A stretch of DNA of 64,000 bases. Origin: Apostichopus japonicus (lineage: Eukaryota > Echinodermata > Holothuroidea > Aspidochirotida > Stichopodidae). Under the pieces are notes generated by a model. That model saw only the letters and a list, made by a program, of their open reading frames with translations, did no database searches and was not told the origin of the DNA. Position 1 is the stretch's first letter. The number at the start of each line of letters is the position of its first letter. The stretch lies in the NCBI RefSeq assembly GCF_037975245.1, contig NC_092565.1, positions 20,432,999-20,496,998 on the forward strand, read 5' to 3'. Positions 27,507 through 39,046 of this stretch are shown piece after piece. A program made the position numbers and the translations under genes.

Positions 27507-27655
27507 ATTACGAAGAGGACTACCCCGAAGATTTCTTACAGCAAGGAGAGGAAAGGATGCGGGAAATCGAGAAACGACACAGGGAGAGGGTCCGTAGAGA
27601 CGATACCACGGAAACCAAATACATCGAGCTTGTGATGGTCGCAGATAGTAAAGAG
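27507..27655 (+). CDS. ADAM exon D: end of prodomain, furin site, start of catalytic domain
   Basis: Residues 39-87. A strongly charged stretch rich in Glu and Arg (QQGEERMREIEKRH) leads to RERVRR. RVRR (residues 65-68) fits the furin consensus R-x-K/R-R, where the family's inhibitory propeptide is removed in the trans-Golgi. The catalytic domain then starts with TKYIELVMVADSKE, the standard first strand of reprolysins. No cysteine is encoded in exons C or D, so the family's usual cysteine-switch residue is not visible. The acceptor is TTTTTTGCAG and the donor GTAAAT at 27656. Both ends agree in phase with exons C and E. Confidence 0.97.
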
Positions 27656-27796
27656 GTAAATTACCGATTGCAAAAAGCACTTCCGATTGTTTTTTCCCCC
27701 TCGCTCGCTACAGAGGAGTATGTCGGTTACATCAGAAGTTTGTATGTTGTACAGTGTGCAAACAATTAAAACAACCACAACATTCTCCTTACTTCA

Positions 27797-28300
27797 GATA
27801 GACTCCAACAAGCCGTCCCTGAGAAACCCACCATGGTCTACAGACGACCACGCAACCAGGCTGTGGATGCAACGCCTTCGCACCATTCAACCTCATGGGC
27901 TCAACATTCAGGAAGGACATGACTAACTTTTCTTCTGTCCCCCCCTCCTTGTCCCCCCTTCACTCCTCTTCTCATAGCTCTCTTCCACCCTTTTTTCTCT
28001 ACACCTTTCTGTCTTTGTCCTTCTCCAGTTTATTCCCTACCCCCTTCCTTTTAATCCTCTCTTTGTCCCTCCACTGTTTATCTCCTACCTCTCCTCTACC
28101 CCTGTTGGTTTCTCTCTTTCTTCTCTTCATCCCTTGTCTACTAATCCCCTTACATCTATTTCTTTGTGTTCACCATGCTCATTAACCTGTCTGTATTCTG
28201 TGCGTGTTTTTGTCCCTTTTGTTACTGTTACTTGTCATTTAGCCTCTGAAGAAGATCCTGCTAGGATCGAATCGTCAGGCCAACTTTTACACATATATTT
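27797..28300 (+). mobile_element. 5'-truncated Penelope-like retroelement remnant (RT/GIY-YIG C-terminus and 3' tail)
   Basis: 27797-27923 reads as a protein end: DSNKPSLRNPPWSTDDHA then RLWMQRLRTIQPHGLNIQEG and a stop. It resembles the W-I-x-x-LRTLxPHGLN ending of Penelope-like RT/GIY-YIG proteins. A C/T-rich 3' region follows, then GAAGAAGATCCTGCTAGGAT and CGAATCGTCAGGCC with the hairpin shared by copies at 11210 and 24855. The catalytic RT part is absent, so it is dead. The family call is from memory of the motif. Confidence 0.68.
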
Positions 28301-28429
28301 AGCATGTAAGAAAATGAACTTTGATGAGGAATGTTTGAGTTAAAAAGAGAAAAAACAAAGACTTTGATTTACATCAGATGCATGATCGATTAATATTAGC
28401 TTAACACTCAGAATTCTGAGTCAACCCTT

Positions 28430-28490
28430 CCTCACCCCTCCATCCATCCATCCCTCCCTCTCTCCTCCCCCCCCCCCTCTCACCCACTCC
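28430..28490. repeat. Pyrimidine-rich microsatellite
   Basis: CCATC and CCTC repeats followed by a run of C. Low-complexity sequence. Confidence 0.85.
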
Positions 28491-29502
28491 TTTAAGTCTT
28501 GACTGTGAGTTTTGGACTTAAAATACCAGTTGAACATAACATAGATCTGCCATGATAGAGGCTTCCCCTATCACGCTGATAAATTGCATGATTTTGGTAG
28601 AATTCGATTATATACCTCGGATCTAGGCATCCTACTTCTCCGACTGACAAACCAAGCTTGCAACAAGAAACAAGACTAAAAAGCATGGTGCAAAAAAAAT
28701 ATATATAAAACATTTTTCTGACCTGTAAAGTGTGTTTAAATTATGGCCCGTTTAATAGCTACAGATTGATAATGTCCCAAATAGGGGGCTGTGTAATGGA
28801 TATATATATATATACATTTATTGAATTGTCAAAGGTTCTTTCAGTTCATTCGTCCATTTGCTAAATTTTACTTGTGGTCATCCATTCGTCCATGTCCTTT
28901 ACATGTCTACATACCAAATTTTAGCTGCACCAAATTGTTGTAAAATTTTTGTGGCTACTATTAATATTTGTGCACTGGTTGTTATTGAGCATATTTGGTT
29001 ATGTTCACCTTAGTTCAGCAAAGTTTTATGTTGCATAAAAGTCATTATGAAAACTGCTAGGTGGCAGAATCTATGCTTAGAAAGACAATGAGTCATTGTT
29101 CCCTTAAAATCTGAGGTTAGCTTGTCCTATTGTCAGTCCCCCCCAGCTGCGTTGATCAAGCGCTTGACAAACTTTGTCAGAGACTCGTGATAGATTCTTT
29201 TTAGAACTTTTGAATAAGTCTGAGTTTGTTTTAGCAAGGTGAGAAAAGCAATGGGGATTTTTCCCTTATGCAATGACAGAGCACTTCTTAAAATAGAGGT
29301 GTTTAGCGATGTTGGCTCCCAATTGATATCGGGTTGTTGAAAGGTCACTTGGATGTTTTGTTAAATATGTGAACTTTAAATTTTGGGAGTTGAGCCTGTT
29401 GGTAGAAATTAAGAACCAGTATGATTGGCTAACACATAAAATGAGTCATTCTTGTTTGGTTACGATGCCAAAAGCTCGGTAATCTTTGCTAACAGTCTGG
29501 TG

Positions 29503-29545
29503 CGCGTGTGTGCGTAAAAGTGTGTGCGTGCGTGCGTGTATGTGA
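29503..29545. repeat. GTGC/GTGT microsatellite
   Basis: An alternating GT/GC tract with an AAAA interruption; alternating purine-pyrimidine sequence could adopt Z-DNA. Confidence 0.85.
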
Positions 29546-31905
29546 TGACTAGTTGTAAATATGACATCTCAACAACCAGGTACCCAGGTATCGCATCGTA
29601 ACTATGTTACGCAAAATGGTCAAAGGTAAAATATATATATGTATATGTAATATATATAATATTAATAATAATCAGCAGTTATTTTTATGACCCTTAAGCG
29701 ATCACAAATGTGGGATTAAAAATGTTGGATAACAAGATGATTGTCACAGCGACACAGTAGGCCTAATTCATCTCTCGTCTTTACAATATTATCAGCCACA
29801 GGCCACTTCTCTATACAGTGGGAATAACGTACCGAGCATTTACCATGGATTTAGTTTGTATTTCAAACAGCATCGGCAGTACGTTAGATTCATCTAATCC
29901 AAACTCACCATTCACCCTTCACTTTCTTCCATGGTTTTTTTTAGACACGTAGCAGCTTGCCTCTATTTTGGTCATTCTATATTATTGACCATACATGTAC
30001 TACAAGTGTGTTTGCTTATATGTACCATTTGATGGACTTTGGTTCTTTAACTCTTTAACTTTAAGTCATACTATGAGTCATACAGAAACTCTATACTTAA
30101 CAAGACGGTTCTTTGTGTTCTTAAATTACTTCTGTCAGTTCTAATACATTTCCTCGATCAATCTTCACTCCGTAGTGTGTTTGTATTACGTTTATGTTTG
30201 AACACATGATTTTCCTTTTTTTATGTTCCACCAGACAGATGAAAAAGGAATATTTTGAAGGAATTTACCCCAAAAAGGGGAAATGTTTTAGAGGGATTTA
30301 AATAATCATTGTTTGTACATTTAACTGTTTGTTCAAATACAAGTCTCGGTTCCTATAAAAGTTTGATGTTTTGATGATGTTAATATGATTTAATTTATGT
30401 GCTATTATCCTCTTTATCTTGATAATGTCTGTAAACCTTAAATAAAGACATTGTGAGAATATATGTTAAAATTATAACTAATCCAGATATTTTACATGAA
30501 GTAGTTTTAAATAGTAAAGCGTTATGCAAATTTGTGTATTGATTTTGAGAAATTCTTGGTATTATGAGATATTTTCAGTAACTTTTAGTGATTTTGTCGT
30601 TCCAGCCGACTTCCAATTAAACAAAATACTTGTCAAATTTGTCCACAGTTTTGGGAGATTATTAACACTACTACAGGAAAGTGCCTTTCTTCGCACATAA
30701 GTTGATAGAAATGACTTAAATTATCGATTCCTTGCTAATTCAAATTAATTTGGTGAATAAATGTAATGTCCATTGTGTGTCACGGTAGCTTTAATAAAAA
30801 ATTCTTTTGCAAATTGATGTCTGAACTTGAATACAACTACAGAATTTCTAACTAGTTCGAAATATAAGAAAACAGATGAAATATTGGCTACTTTCAATGC
30901 ACAAAAGAAAAGACACCTCCAACGAGTCCATCAGATGAAATTGTCATTTTTCTAATCCGTAGCATTCGCATGTGTATGAGAGATGCACATACATACATAG
31001 CTGTTTTTTTTCGCCTTTGAAAAAAAAACCCTCTTCCCTCGTCTGGAAGTTTTGCACGGCGAAAATGAGAATCCAATATAATTTCCAGTATGAGTCATAA
31101 TCAATTGGTATAGCATACCAGTTTCGTATAAACCAGAAAGCAGAATTGAGCCGAGTCATGGAGTAAGAATAGCGGCTAATTTTCTGCTCCAGTGCCTGAC
31201 TAAGAGAGCAAACAGCTGGTATGACTGAGAGATTTACTAAGCCCCAAAGTATTGAGAGTAAAAAAATGTGGACAAAAGAACACATGAAGCCAGCTGATAT
31301 TTTGCCAATTGAAGAGAATTTTTTTTTATATGTATCTATATATTATACTGTAGACCTCTGGGACTGTGTTATGTTGATTATGAAACTTGGGTAGTGTTAT
31401 AGCATTACTCATTACTAGGTTATGTTATCTAACTCTCATACATATGAAACTGCCTCAGTCATATTGACAACAAAGGACATTGTTTCATTCATTGTCTGTT
31501 GGTAGTAGAAATATGCCCTCTTGCTTTCAGATTGGATAACACTTTTAAAGGGAAAAATTATATAATTTTTCTTTTTTGTGTGATTCCATGTTTAAGCCAA
31601 AAAAAAAAAAAATATGGGCTTGTATTTATTGTTATTAATTCATGTATTTATATATATATATTTTTTTTGGCTATTTTTCATTTCCAACCTGTATGAAATG
31701 TTTAAATAATCTTCCATATTTTTGTTTTAATGATTAGTCCTAAGCCTTTTCCTCTCATGGTGCATGTGTGTGCATATATTTTGCTTTGCTGCTTGAATTA
31801 CCATCAATTTGCATGGGAGTTGAATGTTCCGTGAGTGTTCAAAAATCGTACATTTCCATAATTTGTCGATTTTAATTCTTGGACTATCTTGTCTCTTTCG
31901 AATAG

Positions 31906-31974
31906 TTCGAAAAACGAGGTTCAGTCTCAGCAGTCCAGGAGAGAACGAAAGCCATCGTCAACATCATGGATATG
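31906..31974 (+). CDS. ADAM exon E: catalytic domain helix
   Basis: Exactly 23 codons in phase 0-0 (residues 88-110), reading FEKRGSVSAVQERTKAIVNI then MDM. This is the first helix of the reprolysin domain, equivalent to the family segment ending IANxVDxxY. The acceptor is CGAATAG and the donor GTGAGA at 31975. The exon is short, but both neighbours fit in frame and the sequence continues the fold. Confidence 0.93.
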
Positions 31975-32680
31975 GTGAGATGTTTTCATTCGTTAAACTA
32001 CTTTCTAGTAGTGCGGCAAGATCCAGTCCTCCTTACCATTATATTCTCTCCACCACCCACACCTCCTCCCCCCTCCCCCTCCCCCATCTACCAGAGAACA
32101 AAGGAAACCGTGACACAAGAGACTTAAGGTGAGCTTCGATCTCATAAAGTACACCTTTTGGCATCTCAGTCAAGAATAGTATGCTCTTCATAGGAGAGTT
32201 GGCATGCCATTACATTTTATGCAGCAGTCTATTGAGAGGATGGACCTCTTGGGATCCTGACACAAGCTGTTTCAGGAAAGAATAGCTACTTTGCAAAGGT
32301 CGTTGTACATAACACCTCCAGAAGAGAACTGTAAAGTGACTACAGGAAATGCTGTACATACCGGGGTACCAAATGGGTTTAAAAATAATAGTGAAGTTCT
32401 CCAATATGGACCGGCATGAAAATAACTAGGAAGCTGTATGTACATACTGTAGGATGCTCATTGTTAATGGAGGAAATGAAAATGAATCTATAATCAATAT
32501 CTGTGATAGAAAATAACTGCGTCAAAAAATATATGTATACAGAAAGGAATGGATATGGCCAGAACACCAATAAACTCAGTTGAAGGAGAAAACAGTAATG
32601 ATGTCTACATTTCTTGGGTAGTGATTGATAATGGTGTGTTTTTGGTGCCATGATTGTGTTTGCATGGTTGTAGATGGTGG

Positions 32681-33488
32681 GTGGTGTCTCTGTGGTGTCT
32701 TGATTGTATTTGTGTTGTATGATGATGGTGTCTCTGCGGTGTCTTGATTGTATTTGTGTTCTATGATGATGGTGTCTCTGTGGTGTCTTGATTGTATTTG
32801 TGTTCTATGATGATGGTGTCTCTGTGTTGTCTTGATTGTATTTGTGTTCTATGATGATGGTGTCTCTGCGGTGTCTTGATTGTATTTGTGTTCTATGATG
32901 ATGGTGTCTCTGCGGTGTCTTGATTGTATTTGTGTTGTATGATCATGGTGTCTCTGCGGTGTCTTGATTGTATTTGTGTTGTATGATCATGGTGTCTCTG
33001 CGGTGTCTTGATTGTATTTGTGTTCTATGATCATGGTGTCTCTGCGGTGTCTTGATTGTATTTGTGTTCTATGATGATGGTGTCTCTGCGGTGTCTTGAT
33101 TGTATTTGTGTTCTATGATCATGGTGTCTCTGCGGTGTCTTGATTGTATTTGTGTTGTATGATGATGGTATCTCTGCGGTGTCTTGATTGTATTTGTGTT
33201 GTATGATCACGGTGTCTCTGTGGTGTCTTGATTGTTTTTGTGTTGTATGATCATGGTGTCTCTGCGGTGTCTTGATTGTTTTTGTGTTCTATGATTATGG
33301 TGTCGCTGTGGTGTCTTGATTGTATTTGTGTTCTATGATTATGGTGTCGCTGTGGTGTCTTGATTGTATTTGTGTTGTATGATCATGGTGTCTCTGCGGT
33401 GTCTTAATAGTATTTGTGTTTTATGATGATGGTGTCTCTGCGGTGTCTTGATTGTATTTGTGTTGTGTGATTATGGTGTCGCTGTGGG
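32681..33488 (+). repeat. 44-bp minisatellite, about 18 copies
   Basis: The unit is approximately GGTGTCTCTGCGGTGTCTTG followed by ATTGTATTTGTGTTCTATGA and TGAT, repeated head to tail. Variants are TTCTATGA/TTGTATGA, GATGATGG/GATCATGG and CGGTG/TGGTG. Units abut, so it is not a CRISPR array. No long reading frame is present. Confidence 0.95.
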
Positions 33489-33900
33489 GACATCATAGTG
33501 TCTGTGCTGTTACGGCAGTTTATGTTATCCTGTGATACAGTGTTTTAGGGTTTCCAAGATGACAAGCTTCACACATATGATTTGTTAACAGACTTGGATA
33601 CCGAAACTCAGAAAGAGTGTCTGTTTTTCCTTTTGGTAACACTAGATTTTAAAGAAGAAACAAATGCTTCATATTATATTCCTCACTCATGAAAAACAAA
33701 CTCGTTTACTGAAGTAAAAAGTACTATAATTTTACAGGAGCATCAGCAATTTAATCCTTATTTATTTAAGCCAGGTAATTGACCTGACATTTTATTTAGA
33801 TTAGGTAGCAAGCTAGATCAGTTTCCCCTTTACTGTGAATCAGTCGTCAGAGTTTGACTTAATTCTTGCATGCCAGTAACATATTTCTTGGACGATATTT

Positions 33901-34076
33901 GGAGGTGTGACGTAAAAGCAAGCCCTTTGTCATATCCCTGTAAGGTTCTTTACAGGTAGTTGGAGGTGTGACGTAAAAGCAACCCTGTGTAATATCCTTG
34001 TAAGGTACTTTACAGGTAGTTGGAGGTGTGACGTAAAAGCAACCCCTTTGTCTTATCCCTGTAAGGTACTTTACAC
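33901..34076 (+). repeat. 60-bp tandem repeat, three copies
   Basis: Units begin at 33901, 33961 and 34021 with GGAGGTGTGACGTAAAAGCA, spaced exactly 60 bp apart, with a TTTACAGGTAGT-type end. Each contains a TGACGTAA core, close to a CRE/ATF site. Confidence 0.93.
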
Positions 34077-34596
34077 AGAGAATTACTAACGTCATGAACT
34101 TCTTCGTTCATTTGGAACACTTTAAAGCAGTTAAAAAGAAATTCTCAGGAATAGAATCTTTCCAAATATGTCCTTTGAACGGTGGTTTTGCTTTCATTCA
34201 AAAATCCTGTATAAAAGGAAAAACTGTGATTTTTCCACCCAAACACACATCTGGATTCTGTTGACATATCTATTTTTAATTTTTTTATGTCATGGATATA
34301 TCTTGTGGATCATTTTCCTTGAGTGATATTCTAGTCACACGGAAAATCCAATAAGTTCTGTTCTAATCATTGATCCCATTTGAAAAATGAAAAAACCAAT
34401 TTGCTTCATCTGAAGAGAGAATTTTACGGGGGAGAATCAATCTCTTCGTACAAGTGGGGAGTAATTAAGCTGTTCTTATTTCAATGTAGATGTAACCATA
34501 TGCCATCATGATGGCATTCCTGGGTATGTAAATTTGTGTATGTGTGTGTTTCATGTCTTTCGTCCAAACATTGTATCTCAAAGATTCTTGGATGGA

Positions 34597-34974
34597 CAGA
34601 GATGCCAACCAGTAAGATTTTATCGTATTTAGTACTATAAAACAAGTGAAATAAAGGAAGCGGAATCGCATAGAAACATGTACAAGTAACCCCCAAACCC
34701 TGACAAACACGTTGAACAACGAGCCTACATGGGCAGGAAATACGCGGAATCGGCAGCTTTACAATTTTCTCATTGAATGTTAATGAAAAAGCAAACATTT
34801 TACTTGCCCGTTCTTACCAGTAAAACTTTTTCTGACATTTTACTGGCCCGGGGCCAACGGGCCAACGGGCCAATGGTAGTGTTGAGTTTTCGTGAAAATC
34901 TGATTTTTCTCTCCAAAATCTGATTTTTTAGGATATTCAGTCTGTGTTTTTGTGTCAAGAGGTTGGCATCTCTG
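34597..34974. mobile_element. Terminal-inverted-repeat element (MITE 3) with 6-bp duplication
   Basis: Exact 14-bp inverted ends CAGAGATGCCAACC and GGTTGGCATCTCTG, flanked directly by GATGGA on both sides (34591-34596 and 34975-34980). Internal sequence includes CGGGGCCAACGGGCCAACGG (about 34849). No transposase. The superfamily is not assigned. Confidence 0.82.
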
Positions 34975-36879
34975 GATGGATCTAACACTTTGAATTCAAA
35001 TGCCCCATGTTGAGTTCACAGAACCTTTTGTTTATGGAGGAGGTCGAAGGTCATTAGAGGTCAGCAAAGACAATGTCTCAGGATTTCAAGGAAATGTTGA
35101 TGGGGTCCTATAGGTTGTACATGGAGGCCCCATAGGTTAAATTAGTGTTGAAATTAATGAGACTTGTATGGGTAGCCCTGTAGTAATAGAAGCAAAAACA
35201 GTACAACTGGTATTTTGGATGGATGTCACTTTAATGGTGCCCTATATTGAGAACAAGAAAACTTGAAAGTTGTGGAGTTCAATTACTGCTTTAAGTTGTC
35301 AAGATTAAAAGTTTTGAAACTGCTGTAAAGACTCCAGATTTTACAATGACACAAGTTTGGCCATCGTAGCATTGTTGGTATATATCTGGAAGAAAAAATG
35401 CTATTGATAGAGTAATCTGAGAGTCTTGGGAAACCAAAAACTGGTGAAGTTTGAGAGTAATTGTAGGCTTAGATTTCAGCAATCATTTTACTACCACCAT
35501 CAAGGTATTGTGCTTTGCTGAGACAATGTATGAATTGAACTCCCCCCAACCCCTGCCAATAATTTGGAGAATCAGAATTTCTTGGAATGTAATTTTCCAA
35601 ACTTTTAGGCAATTGTTTGACCTGATGACCTTTTTAAAGACATCCTGTTAATACTTAACCTACTGTACTGTATCAGACACTGACAGGCTCCACCAACAAC
35701 TCCCCAATTCCCCCCACCCCCCTGCCCCCTCTCCCAAACCAAATATGGTACCAAAACCTGTTCAGAAACTTAAAGAGTTAAGAGTCATATGAACTGGATA
35801 GCTCACTGTTACATTCACTCTTTTTTCCTTCTCATTTTCCTCCCCTTCCATTACTTTAGCTGTCATAGCTTATTTTATTATTTTCTTGCCATCTGACAAC
35901 AAAAGTTTGCTTTCTCAGCCTGCACTGTTACTATGGAAACAAGTTTTTGTGTTTTTTCGGATTCAAGTTTTTGTGTTGCACAGCTTAGTCGGAATGGTAC
36001 AAACATTTGACAAGGCACCCAAGTGACATGTGGCTTACTAAGAGTTGTTTCAGGCGGTACAATTTCCTGAAAACGGTATCTTTAAAAGTGCCATGACTCG
36101 ATCATTGTTGAGTTGTTAATTTATAAGATGTCTGCCTGCATTGTTTTGATTACTCAATTGTCTTTGTTTTCTTAATCAAGAGTCGTTATCACAGATGGCA
36201 CTGCGTTTGCTGGTGTAAGGAAACATATTGATGTAATGTAGTGTGATTTTATCAGCTTGAAGATATGGTAGAAACCTTTAAAAGCCACAGGTGGCTCACC
36301 CCCCTCCTCCCCCCCCACATGGTGTAAGTCTTTGTAAAAAATGCACTTTGTCAGCAGAACCTAAAACAAAGGAAAGCCCATTGCAACAATGACTAATTGT
36401 CGCGTTTATGACCCTCGTAACTTCCTCATCTTCAAAACCTTCATTGAAGTTAATACCTTTAATTTCTTCATTCCTGGTGCAACATTGATAGGATAAAATT
36501 AAACATAACTGGTCGAACAGTAAATGTTACCAGATGCCTTTTAATATCATCCTCGAAAAGTTCAACATGAATACTACAAGTTTACGATAAATTCTGAGCA
36601 AAAATTGCTTATTTTAAACCTTAACATTCCGGTGGCCGACATTGTAAAACTTGTGCTGAAGAGCATAAAGTATGCTCTAAAAATCACATATATATCAATG
36701 ACTTTTCAAGACTGTTAATAGACTTCACAAACTGCATCTTAATTTGCATTCATTCGTATTTATGCACTTTATAACGATACTGAAAGTTTGAGGCGCCTAA
36801 TGGTCAGTTATACTGGCAAGAATCCATACAAACTGTAAATCTCATGATAGTTTTTTTTGATTGACTTCATATCTCTCAG

Positions 36880-37046
36880 ATTTACCTAGCGGTCAATACA
36901 AGAGTGGCCTTGGCGTCGGTGATCACTTGGGAAAGCGATCCCTTCGATGTCAGTACTAATCCTTCCACTGCTTTGGGACAGTTTCAGAAATGGAGAGAAG
37001 AGTTTTTAGTCCCAAGAGTCAGCCACGATAACGCTCAGTTGCTTAC
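36880..37046 (+). CDS. ADAM exon G: catalytic domain core strands
   Basis: Residues 111-165 plus two bases. It reads IYLAVNTRVALASVITWESD, then a helix with FQKWREEFLVPRVSHDNAQLL. These correspond to the reprolysin LNIRVxLxGxxxW strand and the SHDNAQL motif, a strong family signature. The acceptor is ATCTCTCAG and the donor GTAAGT at 37047. Exon H supplies the last base of the split Thr codon. Confidence 0.97.
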
Positions 37047-37597
37047 GTAAGTTTCACGCAGAAGCAGAAGATACATTCAAATACTTGTTTGTTTTGTGTG
37101 TTTTTCGTTAAGTGTATTAGAATGTGCTTAGGAAACTTTGAACTAGTTAAAACATGCATCAATGTTTGATGATTTTTTGGAAAAAGCGACATCTTGTTGC
37201 TATCCAGGTAGTTTAAGTTGTGTGTATATATATTGGGTGTAGCCATTTTGCATCTCGTTTTTCATTTCGAATTTAAACATTTTCACTCAATTGAGGTTCA
37301 TTTTGTAAACATATCTATGTGGTTGACAGAGAGATAGAGAGAGGAAAAAGAAGATTTAAAAGAAAAGGAATTTAACTAAAAGCAGCTGGTCAGTGTTTGG
37401 AAGGCGATGTTTCGATAATTACAAAGATGTTAACTCTCGAAATCAGAGAAATTGTCTTTATTGTCCCAGCAACATAGATCGAGCATTTATTCTCCTTTTT
37501 TAAATCTGACCAATGCTGTTTTTGTCAAACTTTCTCAATACTTTGGGAAATGATTTTAAAAATGTGTTTGTTGATTTTTCATTGTTTAATCTCTTAG
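37047..37597 (+). other. Intron G-H
   Basis: 551 bp, AT-rich, nothing recognised beyond its splice sites. Confidence 0.8.
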
Positions 37598-37682
37598 AGG
37601 ACTGAATTTTGATGGCAGCACAGTTGGAATGGCCGCTCTCGGTACAATGTGTTCGAGGGATCGATCCTGTGGCGTAACGCAG
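37598..37682 (+). CDS. ADAM exon H: catalytic domain
   Basis: Residues 167-194. It reads GLNFDGSTVGMAALGTMCSR then DRSCGVTQ. This is the family's G-x-x-F-x-G-x-T-x-G-x-A block with the first catalytic-domain cysteine, followed by SCGV just before the zinc-site helix. The acceptor is TTTAATCTCTTAG and the donor GTAAAA at 37683. Phases on both sides agree. Confidence 0.96.
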
Positions 37683-38719
37683 GTAAAATCATGGCATATC
37701 GGACGCAAGATCCAATCAATTTAACCTCTTTTGTGTTACTCCAAAAGTTTGCATCATATGTTATAATAGTTTCAGGTAATATGGGTGGATACAAAAGTCA
37801 AGGTGCACATCATAAATTTTGTGACATGAAACATTTCCTTGTTATGTATGTTATTTTCTTTATCTGTCTGTTCACTACCCTTTCCCTTTAATCTATGATG
37901 CTGCCATTTGTTTTAAACCCATCATGATTCTTTGTATTCCCACCTCCCTTTGTTTTTTGTAGTTCCCCAAAATATTTTGTTGCCCTTCCCTTTACCCAGG
38001 TGTCATCAACAATAGTAGCAGCCTTTGTTTCAGTATGTGTGTCCTTTCATCTATTCAGTCGTCAATTTAATCAGTGAACATTCTTTTACATTCATACAGT
38101 TATTTATTATTTTCTTGGTGCGATTAGCAAACTATTTCACTCTTGTCTCTAATACAAACGGATCATACCAGATCTTCTAAGTTCTTTAAACCTCGTCATA
38201 TGTGAATGTTGAAACAAATTTTTTCATAGCGGATGCTGTACCAGATTTTGACAGAATTTTCATCCCTTATGTGAAGGTGAATAAAACTTGTGAGCAAATA
38301 TTGCGTTTGGTCTAGCCGTTTAGGAAAACCTCGTCTTTGAGAAGGAGTTTCCTCTTTGTTGGGTCGCACCTGTGAGCGATTCGTCAGAGAGATTTTCAAG
38401 CACACTGTATTTCCCCCGAAATATCAACGCGCACCCTACAATTCCCGAATCGTCTGCTCCTTGTAGTACGCTCTTGCTTCTTCTCCACTTTACGTAGACG
38501 TGTTTCTTGAAACTCCAAAATAGTTTACCTTGTTATCGATCTTTATGCCGTGGACATATTTCATCTTCTTTGCATACCCTCTGAGGGTAAAACAGGGCTT
38601 CACCGATTCCTACCTGGACAATTTTCATCAGACTGATCCTTTTACTGTGTAAATTCTCTCTCTCTGTCTCTCTCACCCACTCTCACCCACTCTCCCAAAA
38701 TCATTTTTGTCTTCCTTAG
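37683..38719 (+). other. Intron H-I
   Basis: 1,037 bp. It ends with a CTCTCTCTGTCTCT and CACCCACTCT tract (38656-38700) that serves as the polypyrimidine tract before exon I. Confidence 0.8.
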
Positions 38720-38859
38720 GACCATGGCAACCATGAGAATGATGTGGCTAGTACAATGGCACATGAGATGGGACACAACTTGGGACTAAATCATGACAAG
38801 AAAGAATGTGTGTGTGAATCAGCAGGAAACATAGGCTGTGTCATGTCGGCCTCTAGTGG
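38720..38859 (+). CDS. ADAM exon I: zinc-binding active site
   Basis: Residues 195-240 plus two bases. The zinc site [12 protein letters not shown] is complete: His209, His213 and His219 bind zinc and Glu210 is the general base. Met236 in CVMSAS is the Met-turn of the metzincins. The enzyme should therefore be catalytically competent. The acceptor is CTTCCTTAG after a CT-rich tract. The donor is GTAAGC at 38860, the first copy of a tandem array that repeats the same donor sequence. Reading past this donor gives AGT GGG TAA, an immediate stop. Confidence 0.98.
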
Positions 38860-39046
38860 GTAAGCTATTGTGGGTAATTATTGTGGGGTAAGCGATCATG
38901 GGTAATTATTGTGGGGTAAGCGATCATGGGTAATTATTGTGGGTAAGCTATCATGGGGAATTATTTTGGGTAAGCTATCATGGGGAATTATTGTGGGTAA
39001 GCTATCATGGGGAATTTGTGGGTAAGCGATCATGGGTAATTATTGT
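38858..39046 (+). repeat. 27-bp minisatellite that repeats the exon I splice donor, seven copies
   Basis: Seven units of 25-28 bp of the form GGGTAAGCTATCATGGGGAA plus TTATTGT start at the exon-intron border. The first unit contains the real donor GTAAGC (38860) and every later unit carries the same GGTAAGC. All the extra donors lie after an in-frame TAA. Confidence 0.95.

Larger units (their letters stand above)
27656..31905 (+). other. Intron D-E
   Basis: 4.25 kb. It contains the Penelope-like remnant (27797-28300), a pyrimidine-rich CATC/CCTC microsatellite (28430-28490) and a GTGC-type microsatellite (29503-29545). The rest is AT-rich with nothing recognised. Confidence 0.75.
31975..36879 (+). 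other. Intron E-G
   Basis: 4.9 kb. It contains the 44-bp minisatellite, the 60-bp triplicate and the TIR element at 34597. The remainder is AT-rich without recognised features; 35040-35065 has further AGGTCA-like half sites. Confidence 0.8.

Noticed and set aside
32681-33488. Possible CRISPR-like array
   Set aside because: The 44-bp units abut with no unique spacers, and the setting is an animal intron; it is a minisatellite.
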